From an uncultured Eubacteriales bacterium (lineage in GTDB: Bacteria > Bacillota > Clostridia > Oscillospirales > Oscillospiraceae): a stretch of DNA of 6,781 bases. Below the pieces are notes generated by a model that saw nothing but the letters and a program-made list of their open reading frames with translations, was not told the DNA's origin and did not search any database. Below, piece by piece: positions 1-6,781 of the stretch (positions within the stretch are counted from its first letter, which is position 1; each line of letters begins with the position of its first letter). A program made the translations under genes and the position numbers. The stretch covers positions 1 to 6,781 of the forward strand of contig URST01000095.1 of assembly GCA_900550585.1 (NCBI GenBank), given 5' to 3'.

Positions 1-289
1 CAGCACCGGTGATCATGTTCTTGATATAGTCGGCGTGGCCCGGGCAGTCGACGTGGGCATAGTGACGAGCCGCGGTCTCATACTCGACGTGAGCGGTGTT
101 GATGGTGATACCACGCTCGCGCTCCTCGGGAGCCTTATCGATGGAAGAATAGTCGGTGTACTCAGCGCCGCCCTTCATCGCCAGATACTTGGTGATAGCC
201 GCGGTCAGAGTGGTCTTACCATGGTCGATGTGGCCGATGGTGCCGATGTTGACATGGGGTTTCGTTCTTTCAAATTTCTGCTTAGCCAT
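1..289 (-). CDS. tuf: Elongation factor Tu, N-terminal part (3' end outside window)
   Basis: EF-Tu is the GTPase that delivers aminoacyl-tRNA to the ribosomal A site. Only the first 96 residues plus one base of the next codon are present. The protein begins MAKQKFERTKPHVNIGTIGH. The P-loop GHIDHGKTT is at residues 19-27, the switch I segment ERERGITI with the magnesium-binding Thr62 is at 56-63, and the G3 motif DCPGH is at 81-85; the window ends just after NMITGA. The ATG at 287-289 is preceded by AAGGAGG (300-306) with a somewhat long 10-base spacing. It follows fusA by 109 bases, as in most bacterial str operons. That gap holds a candidate promoter and a leader hairpin, so tuf may be transcribed both from the operon and on its own. 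The domain content seen leaves no serious alternative; only the copy number (tufA or tufB) is unknown. Confidence 0.98.
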   Translation of the reverse strand, partial: MAKQKFERTKPHVNIGTIGHIDHGKTTLTAAITKYLAMKGGAEYTDYSSIDKAPEERERGITINTAHVEYETAARHYAHVDCPGHADYIKNMITGA

Positions 290-328
290 TTGAAATGATC
301 CTCCTTAACAGTTTTGTATCATGTGTTG

Positions 329-354
329 GGCAGCGGTAACAGTCTAACACTGCC
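329..354 (-). promoter_or_regulatory. Hairpin in the tuf leader
   Basis: On the minus strand GGCAGTG and CGCTGCC form a 7-bp stem (one G-U pair) around a 12-base loop. It lies directly after the predicted tuf start of transcription and about 20 bases before the Shine-Dalgarno site. No run of T follows it, so it is not a standard terminator. It could stabilise the 5' end of a tuf transcript or be an RNA-processing site; its role is not shown by the sequence. Confidence 0.45.
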
Positions 355-383
355 ATTTTACAGTATTTGCGTGGGAAAATCAA
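355..383 (-). promoter_or_regulatory. Candidate sigma-A promoter for tuf
   Basis: On the minus strand TTGATT (378-383) and TAAAAT (355-360) are separated by exactly 17 bases. They match the -35 consensus at 4 of 6 positions and the -10 consensus at 5 of 6. The pair sits in the fusA-tuf gap and would start RNA near 348, giving a leader of about 60 bases. An internal promoter for tuf would fit the much higher demand for EF-Tu than for the other operon products. Such matches also occur by chance in AT-rich gaps. Confidence 0.45.
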
Positions 384-398
384 TCGTAAATTACGGTT

Positions 399-2507
399 TT
401 AGAAATTTTCCCGTCCGGTACGCTTGCTGATCAGCTTCTCCTGCAGACTCTTGGGCAGCTCGATGTAGTGGCTGGGCTCCATGGTGTACTGGCCGCGGCC
501 CTGTGTACGGGAGCGCAGGTCAGTGGCATAGCCAAACATCTCCGCCAGAGGCACGAAAGCGTCGATCTGCTGGGCGCCGGAGCGCATCTCGTAGCCCTGG
601 ATCTGGCCGCGGCGCGCGTTCAGGTCGCCGATGACATCGCCCATATACTCGTCGGGCACGATGACGCAGACCTTCATGATGGGCTCCAGCAGCGTGGGAT
701 CGGCCTTGCGCATAGCCTCCTTGAAGGCCATGGAGCCGGCGATCTTGAACGCCATCTCGGAGGAGTCCACCTCGTGGTAGGAACCGTCGTACAGCGTGAC
801 CTTCACGTCCACGACGGGATACCCCGCCACAACGCCGGCCAGCATGGCGCCCTGGATACCGGCGTCAATAGCCGGGATATACTCCTTGGGGATGGCGCCG
901 CCCACCACCTTGTTCTCGAACTCGTAGCCCTTGCCGGACTCGTTGGGCTCAACGTGGATCTTGACGTGGCCGTACTGGCCCTTACCGCCGGACTGGCGGG
1001 CATACTTGGTCTCCTGATCCACGGCCTTGCGGATGGTCTCCTTGTAGGCCACCTGCGGTGCGCCCACGTTGGCCTCCACCTTGAACTCGCGGAGCAGACG
1101 ATCCACGATGATCTCCAGATGCAGCTCGCCCATGCCGGCGATGATGGTCTGACCCGTCTCCTCGTCCGTGTAGGTGCGGAAGGTGGGATCCTCCTCGGCC
1201 AGCTTGGCCAGGGCGACGCCCATCTTCTCCTGACCGGCCTTGGTCTTAGGCTCGATGGCCACGCGGATCACAGGCTCGGGGAACTCCATGGACTCCAGAA
1301 TGATGGGGTTCTTCTCATCGCACAGCGTGTCGCCGGTGGTGGTGTTCTTCAGACCCACCACGGCGGCGATGTCGCCGGAGTAGACGGACTCGATGTCCTC
1401 GCGGTGATTGGCGTGCATCTGCAGGATGCGGCCCATACGCTCGCGCTTGCCCTTGGTGGCATTGAGGACGGAGGAGCCCGTGGTCAGTGTACCGGAGTAC
1501 ACGCGGAAGAAGCTCAGACGGCCCACATAGGGGTCGGTCATGATCTTGAAAGCCAGCGCGGCGAAGGGCTCCTCATCAGAGGACTTGCGCTCCTCCTCCT
1601 CGTCGGTCTTGGGGTTGACGCCCTTGATGGCCGGGACGTCGGTGGGTGCGGGCATGTAGTCCACGATGGCGTCCAGCAGCTTCTGCACGCCCTTGTTGCG
1701 ATAGCTGGAACCGCAGGTCACGGGCACCATTTCCACGGCGCAGGTAGCCTTGCGGATAGCGGTACGGATCTTGCTGGTGGGGATCTCCTTCCCCTCCAGA
1801 TACAGCTCCATGATCTCGTCGTCGAACATGGACACGGCATCCAGCAGCTTCTCGCGGTACTCGTTGGCGATGTCGACCATATCCTCGGGGATAGGCTCGA
1901 CACGCATATCCTTACCCAGCTGATCGTAATAGATATCGGCGTCCATCTCCACCAGGTCGATGATACCCTTGAAGGTATCCTCCTTCCCGATGGGAAGCTG
2001 GATGGGGACGGCGTTGGCCTTCAGACGGTCGTGCACCATGTCCAGCACGTGATAGAAATCCGCGCCGGTGATATCCATCTTGTTGACGTAGATCATCCGG
2101 GGAACATGGTAGTGATCGGCCTGACGCCACACCGTCTCGGACTGCGGCTCCACGCCGCCCTTGGCGCACATCACGGTGACGGAACCGTCCAGCACGCGCA
2201 GAGAACGTTCCACCTCCACAGTAAAGTCCACATGGCCTGGGGTGTCGATGATGTTGATGCGCGTCTGGGGGAACTGATCCTTGGAACCCTTCCAGTAGCA
2301 GGTGGTAGCGGCGGAGGTGATGGTGATACCACGCTCCTGCTCCTGCTCCATCCAGTCCATGGTCGCGGTGCCCTCGTGCGTCTCGCCCAACTTGTAGTTC
2401 ACACCCGTGTAGTACAGAATGCGCTCTGTCGTAGTGGTCTTTCCTGCATCAATGTGGGCCATGATGCCGATATTTCTCGTATTTTCCAGTGTAACCTTTC
2501 TCGGCAT
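399..2507 (-). CDS. fusA: Elongation factor G
   Basis: EF-G is the GTPase that moves tRNAs and mRNA during translocation and, with ribosome recycling factor, splits ribosomes after termination. The product has 702 residues, normal for the family. The G domain shows the P-loop AHIDAGKTT at 17-25, switch I with ERGITITSAATT at 58-69, DTPGH at 88-92 and NKMD at 142-145. Further on are the domain II segment after SSDEEPFAALAFKI, the domain III segment GMGELHLEIIVDR, the domain IV signature SGGKGQYGHV and a domain V end with PLAEMFGYATDLRS. The ATG is preceded by AAGGAG (2514-2519) at 6 bases spacing. It begins 36 bases after the rpsG stop, so the two are surely cotranscribed. The loop between switch I and DTPGH is longer than I recall for Bacillus EF-G and matches the E. 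coli length. The tight synteny argues for the canonical factor and not an EF-G paralogue or a TetM-type protein. Confidence 0.99.
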   Translation of the reverse strand: MPRKVTLENTRNIGIMAHIDAGKTTTTERILYYTGVNYKLGETHEGTATMDWMEQEQERGITITSAATTCYWKGSKDQFPQTRINIIDTPGHVDFTVEVERSLRVLDGSVTVMCAKGGVEPQSETVWRQADHYHVPRMIYVNKMDITGADFYHVLDMVHDRLKANAVPIQLPIGKEDTFKGIIDLVEMDADIYYDQLGKDMRVEPIPEDMVDIANEYREKLLDAVSMFDDEIMELYLEGKEIPTSKIRTAIRKATCAVEMVPVTCGSSYRNKGVQKLLDAIVDYMPAPTDVPAIKGVNPKTDEEEERKSSDEEPFAALAFKIMTDPYVGRLSFFRVYSGTLTTGSSVLNATKGKRERMGRILQMHANHREDIESVYSGDIAAVVGLKNTTTGDTLCDEKNPIILESMEFPEPVIRVAIEPKTKAGQEKMGVALAKLAEEDPTFRTYTDEETGQTIIAGMGELHLEIIVDRLLREFKVEANVGAPQVAYKETIRKAVDQETKYARQSGGKGQYGHVKIHVEPNESGKGYEFENKVVGGAIPKEYIPAIDAGIQGAMLAGVVAGYPVVDVKVTLYDGSYHEVDSSEMAFKIAGSMAFKEAMRKADPTLLEPIMKVCVIVPDEYMGDVIGDLNARRGQIQGYEMRSGAQQIDAFVPLAEMFGYATDLRSRTQGRGQYTMEPSHYIELPKSLQEKLISKRTGRENF

Positions 2508-2543
2508 ACCGTTCTCCTTCTTAAATCGTAGTTGCGGGCGCGA

Positions 2544-3014
2544 TCACCAGCGGAAGTGGGCGAATGCCTTGTTGGATTCGGCCATCTTGTGGGTATCCTC
2601 GCGCTTCTTCACGGCGCTGCCGGTGTTGTTGGCGGCATCCATGATCTCGCCTGCCAGGCGCTCGGCCATGGTACGCTCACCGCGGGCGCGGGAGTAGGCC
2701 GTCAGCCAGCGCAGACCCAGGGTCTGACGACGGGCGGGGCGGACCTCCATGGGGACCTGATAGGTGGCGCCGCCGACACGGCGGGCCTTGACTTCCAGGC
2801 TGGGCATGATGTTCTCCATAGCCTGGGTAAACACTTCCAGAGGATCCTTCTCGGTCTTATCCTTGATGATATCAAAGGCACCGTAGACGACCTTCTGAGC
2901 GACGCCCTTTTTACCGTCCAACATGATGCTGTTGACCAGCTTGGTCACCAGCACGGAGTTGTACATAGGATCGGGCAAGATCTCTCTCTTGGGAACATTA
3001 CCTCTTCTGGGCAC
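2544..3014 (-). CDS. rpsG: 30S ribosomal protein S7
   Basis: S7 binds the 3' major domain of 16S rRNA, starts assembly of the 30S head and lines the E site. The product is 156 residues, the same as I recall for Bacillus subtilis. Family blocks visible are the N-terminal PRRGNVPKRE, LPDPMYNS, the conserved core VKARRVGGATYQVPMEVRP, LGLRWL and the C-terminal AANNTGSAVKKREDTHKMAE followed by AFAHFRW. The start is placed at the GTG at 3012-3014: AAGGAGGG (3022-3029) lies 7 bases upstream, and S7 proteins usually begin MPR. The in-frame ATG at 3030-3032 would add six residues, directly abuts that Shine-Dalgarno site and has none of its own. The gene is 134 bases after rpsL and 36 before fusA. In E. 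coli S7 represses its own operon through the rpsL-rpsG gap; the hairpins in the gap here are candidates for a similar role. Confidence 0.98.
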   Translation of the reverse strand: MPRRGNVPKREILPDPMYNSVLVTKLVNSIMLDGKKGVAQKVVYGAFDIIKDKTEKDPLEVFTQAMENIMPSLEVKARRVGGATYQVPMEVRPARRQTLGLRWLTAYSRARGERTMAERLAGEIMDAANNTGSAVKKREDTHKMAESNKAFAHFRW

Positions 3015-3021
3015 TATGCTT

Positions 3022-3029
3022 CCCTCCTT
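3022..3029 (-). promoter_or_regulatory. Ribosome binding site that sets the rpsG start at GTG
   Basis: AAGGAGGG on the minus strand lies 7 bases before GTG (3012-3014). The in-frame ATG at 3030-3032 is immediately upstream of this site, so the site cannot serve it. The GTG start gives the 156-residue family length. Confidence 0.9.
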
Positions 3030-3050
3030 CATAAAAATATGATTTCATAG

Positions 3051-3081
3051 GTACTCAACAGCCGCTGACCGGCTGTTGTAC
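3051..3081 (-). promoter_or_regulatory. Hairpin before rpsG in the rpsL-rpsG gap
   Basis: CAACAGCCG and CGGCTGTTG are perfect 9-base inverted copies around a 5-base loop (3056-3078). A 2-base bulge allows extension with outer GTA/TAC pairs. On the transcript the stem ends about 20 bases before the rpsG Shine-Dalgarno site. There is no immediate run of U; the first, UUUUU, comes some 17 bases later, so this is not a typical terminator. Its position matches that of the S7 translational operator in E. coli, but I cannot show similarity of structure to that operator or to the S7 site on 16S rRNA. Confidence 0.6.
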
Positions 3082-3085
3082 GGCC

Positions 3086-3129
3086 TGCCAAAGAGGTACA
3101 TTATAAATATAATGAGAAACCTTTTGGCA
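3086..3129 (-). promoter_or_regulatory. Second, bulged hairpin in the rpsL-rpsG gap
   Basis: On the transcript UGCCAAAAGG pairs with CCU-C-UUUGGCA, giving ten base pairs with one bulged C. The stem encloses 23 bases that contain the AT-rich inverted repeat ATTATA-TT-TATAAT. It begins about 20 bases after the rpsL stop and ends 4 bases before the next hairpin, so the two would stack in tandem. The function is unknown; the candidates are translational control by S7, RNA processing or transcript stability. Confidence 0.4.
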
Positions 3130-3148
3130 AAGCACAGAGCTGCAGGTT

Positions 3149-3565
3149 TTACTTGCTCTTGGGGCGCTTTGCGCCGTACTTGGAGCGGGCCTGCATACGG
3201 CCGGAGACGCCCTGGGTATCCAGAGTACCGCGGATGATGTGGTAACGGACACCGGGGAGGTCCTTGACACGGCCACCGCGGATCATGACGACGGAGTGCT
3301 CCTGCAGGGAGTGGCCCACGCCGGGGATGTAAGCGGTGACTTCGTAGCCGTTGGTCAGACGCACACGGGCGATCTTACGCAGAGCGGAGTTGGGCTTCTT
3401 GGGGGTCGCAGTTCTGACGGCCGTGCAGACGCCGCGCTTCTGAGGGGAGCTGAGGTCAGTCTCCTTGTTCTTCAGCGTGTTCAGGCCCTTCTGCATAGCG
3501 GGAGAATTGGACTTGTAAGTGCTTTTCTTCCGGCCCTGCTTGACCAGCTGGTTAAAAGTAGGCAT
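3149..3565 (-). CDS. rpsL: 30S ribosomal protein S12
   Basis: S12 sits at the interface of the 30S decoding centre and monitors codon-anticodon pairing; it is the classic streptomycin-related protein. The product is 138 residues, with the roughly 13-residue insertion before SSPQKRGVCT that distinguishes Bacillota S12 from the 124-residue E. coli protein. Conserved segments are TPKKPNSALRK (54-64), RVRLTNGYEVTAYIPG, LQEHSVVMIRGGRVKDLPGVRYH and the basic end ARSKYGAKRPKSK. Lys56 and Lys101 align with E. coli Lys43 and Lys88, and both are the wild-type residues, so no ribosomal streptomycin-resistance change is seen there. Asp102 is the residue that RimO methylthiolates in bacteria that have it. 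The ATG is served by AAAGGAG (3573-3579) at 7 bases. It is 88 bases from the upstream L7Ae gene and is probably cotranscribed with it. Confidence 0.99.
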   Translation of the reverse strand: MPTFNQLVKQGRKKSTYKSNSPAMQKGLNTLKNKETDLSSPQKRGVCTAVRTATPKKPNSALRKIARVRLTNGYEVTAYIPGVGHSLQEHSVVMIRGGRVKDLPGVRYHIIRGTLDTQGVSGRMQARSKYGAKRPKSK

Positions 3566-3614
3566 TTGGTTTCTCCTTTCGTAAGATTTGTGGGACGTAT
3601 GTCCCTTTATTTTT

Positions 3615-3645
3615 CCACGGAACAGAGGGTATCTATTCCGGATGG
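3615..3645 (-). promoter_or_regulatory. Hairpin between the L7Ae gene and rpsL
   Basis: On the transcript CGGAAUAGA and UCUGUUCCG pair over nine positions (one G-U) around a 5-base loop UACCC (3618-3640). Outer CCA/UGG pairs are possible after a 2-base bulge. It starts about 9 bases after the L7Ae stop and is followed by an A-rich stretch, not by U, so it should not terminate transcription. A smaller GGGAC/GTCCC stem follows near 3592-3605, just before the rpsL ribosome binding site. The role is unknown. Confidence 0.45.
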
Positions 3646-3653
3646 AACGTTAT

Positions 3654-3899
3654 TCAGCCGTTCAGGACGGCCACAGCGGCGGCAGGCACGGCGATACCGC
3701 AGGCAGTACCCAGCTGCCGCAGCGTCATGTTGCTGTCACAGGGGATGGCCTTTTCCGCGCACAGGGCGCGCAGGGGATCGGTGAGCCGGGGATCGGCGTC
3801 ACAGGCCAGATAGACGTGGGCGGCAGCACCCTGGACAAGGGCACGACGGGTCTGCTTCAAGCCCACGACTTTTCCCTTGGCGGTCAGTTCTCCGGGCAC
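3654..3899 (-). CDS. ybxF: L7Ae-family kink-turn RNA-binding protein (YbxF-like)
   Basis: This is a small protein of the L7Ae/L30e/Gadd45 fold. The Bacillus subtilis homologue YbxF, encoded in the same position, binds kink-turn RNA; its cellular role is not well settled. The product is 81 residues, against about 82 in Bacillus. The family marks are GLKQTRRAL (13-21), at the RNA-binding helix; the segment ACDADPRLTDPL (32-43); and the C-terminal LGTACGIAVPAAAVAV (63-78). The start is placed at the GTG at 3897-3899 because AGGAGG (3909-3914) lies 9 bases upstream. The in-frame ATG at 3951-3953 would add 18 residues unlike the family, has no Shine-Dalgarno site and falls at the predicted start of transcription. 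It has four cysteines (33, 47, 54, 67); only the last is one I expect. It is first in the transcript from the 3960-3988 promoter. The family is clear; the exact function is inferred. Confidence 0.92.
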   Translation of the reverse strand: MPGELTAKGKVVGLKQTRRALVQGAAAHVYLACDADPRLTDPLRALCAEKAIPCDSNMTLRQLGTACGIAVPAAAVAVLNG

Positions 3900-3908
3900 A
3901 GGCGCTCT

Positions 3909-3914
3909 CCTCCT
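3909..3914 (-). promoter_or_regulatory. Ribosome binding site that sets the L7Ae gene start at GTG
   Basis: AGGAGG, within the longer purine run AGGAGGAG, ends 9 bases before GTG (3897-3899). It lies inside the frame that would be opened by the ATG at 3951-3953, so that ATG is unlikely to be the real start. Confidence 0.88.
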
Positions 3915-3926
3915 GTCGTCGCATAA

Positions 3927-3957
3927 CAAATCCCGCGGGCAATTCCCGCGCAATTTG
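3927..3957 (-). promoter_or_regulatory. Leader hairpin upstream of the L7Ae gene
   Basis: On the minus strand CGCGGG and CCCGCG form a perfect 6-bp GC stem around the loop AATTG (3934-3950). Outer CAAAT and ATTTG can pair beyond an internal step with one U-G pair and one G-G mismatch. The predicted start of transcription (about 3953) falls in the outer arm, so the transcript would begin almost directly with the GC stem. No U run follows. It may protect the 5' end or regulate the operon. It lacks the tandem G-A pairs of a standard kink-turn, so direct binding by the downstream protein is not supported by what I see. Confidence 0.5.
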
Positions 3958-3959
3958 AA

Positions 3960-3988
3960 ATTATAGCATAGCTGCGCGGAAGCGTCAA
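3960..3988 (-). promoter_or_regulatory. Strong sigma-A promoter for the L7Ae-rpsL-rpsG-fusA operon
   Basis: On the minus strand TTGACG (3983-3988) and TATAAT (3960-3965) are 17 bases apart. They match the consensus at 5 of 6 and 6 of 6 positions, and TGC directly before TATAAT forms an extended -10 element. The start of transcription should be near 3953, giving a leader of about 54 bases to the GTG at 3899. It lies downstream of the rpoC terminator, so it would supply most transcription of the str genes. This is the best promoter match in the window. Confidence 0.88.
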
Positions 3989-4019
3989 GTGTGTTTCGCG
4001 GGAAAGTTTGTGAATTCCA

Positions 4020-4043
4020 CTGAAATTCCGTGGATAATTTCAG
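4020..4043. repeat. 8-bp perfect inverted repeat upstream of the str promoter
   Basis: CTGAAATT and AATTTCAG are exact inverted copies separated by 8 bases. The centre is about 45 bases upstream of the -35 box at 3983-3988. The spacing and dyad form resemble an operator for a dimeric regulator or an upstream promoter element, but no known factor is recognised and chance cannot be excluded. Confidence 0.3.
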
Positions 4044-4089
4044 AAGATATCACGAAAAGCTGCCCCGGATGCGCTTCCGGCGTCCGGTG

Positions 4090-4118
4090 AAAAGAGGAGG
4101 CCGGAGGGCCTCCTCTTT
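4090..4118 (-). terminator. Intrinsic terminator after rpoC
   Basis: AAAGAGGAGGCC and GGCCTCCTCTTT form a perfect 12-bp stem (4091-4118) around a 4-base loop. On the transcript the 3' side ends in UUUU, partly within the stem, followed by CACC. It begins 18 bases after the rpoC stop. The stem is strong but the U run is short, so some readthrough into the str genes is likely. Confidence 0.78.
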
Positions 4119-4136
4119 CGGATGTTCGGTTTCGGC

Positions 4137-6781
<2,645 letters not shown>

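Noticed and set aside
35..298. 87-codon plus-strand frame opposite tuf
   Set aside because: Codon-aligned shadow of the EF-Tu coding region.
468..2531. 687-codon open frame on the plus strand, opposite fusA
   Set aside because: It is codon-aligned with fusA on the other strand and is open only because fusA there uses no TTA, CTA or TCA codons. The translation is low-complexity, rich in His, Leu, Gly and Val, with no family likeness.
2532..3050. 172-codon plus-strand frame opposite rpsG
   Set aside because: Codon-aligned antisense shadow of rpsG, with the same cause as the frame opposite fusA.
3100..3130. Possible promoter in the rpsL-rpsG gap: TTGCCA and a perfect TATAAT
   Set aside because: The spacer is 19 bases, too long for a good sigma-A promoter, and both boxes are part of the bulged inverted repeat. 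It remains possible as a weak promoter.
3149..3565. Possible streptomycin-resistance form of S12
   Set aside because: Lys56 and Lys101, the usual sites of resistance changes, are the wild-type residues.
3239..3784. 181-codon plus-strand frame opposite rpsL and part of the L7Ae gene
   Set aside because: Codon-aligned shadow of rpsL; the product resembles no known protein.
4055..4080. Second hairpin CCGGA/TCCGG after the rpoC terminator, with TTTT 6 bases beyond
   Set aside because: The stem is only 5 bp and the T run is detached, so it is at best a weak backup terminator.

Overview
The window is one housekeeping locus read entirely on the minus strand. In transcription order it holds rpoC (5' part cut off), a small L7Ae-family RNA-binding protein gene, rpsL, rpsG, fusA and tuf (3' part cut off). 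This is the rpoBC-str cluster, which makes the RNA polymerase beta' subunit, ribosomal proteins S12 and S7, and elongation factors EF-G and EF-Tu.

The organism is most likely a GC-rich member of the Bacillota, class Clostridia, possibly Oscillospiraceae or a relative. Reasons: an L7Ae/YbxF-type gene sits between rpoC and rpsL; S12 is 138 residues with the N-terminal extension typical of Bacillota; RpoC lacks the large insert in the trigger loop that E. coli has; and Shine-Dalgarno sites are strong AGGAGG types. Codons are strongly G/C-ending, so several long antisense frames are open by chance. The family assignment is inference, not proof.

Layout from right to left: rpoC ends at 4137 and is followed within 20 bases by a strong intrinsic terminator (4090-4118). 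The 237-base gap to the next gene also holds a near-consensus extended -10 promoter (3960-3988), a leader hairpin (3927-3957) and an 8-bp inverted repeat of unknown role. From that promoter the L7Ae gene, rpsL, rpsG and fusA are probably transcribed together. The L7Ae-rpsL gap (88 bases) and the rpsL-rpsG gap (134 bases) both carry clear RNA hairpins; the second is a place where S7 feedback control occurs in E. coli. The fusA-tuf gap (109 bases) has a plausible separate promoter and leader hairpin for tuf.

Two starts are better placed at GTG than at the first in-frame ATG: rpsG at 3014 and the L7Ae gene at 3899. Both choices follow from well-spaced Shine-Dalgarno sites and family length.

I see no mobile element, CRISPR array, tRNA, rRNA, defence system or unfamiliar gene. 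Any novelty is in the intergenic regulatory structure, and it is modest.
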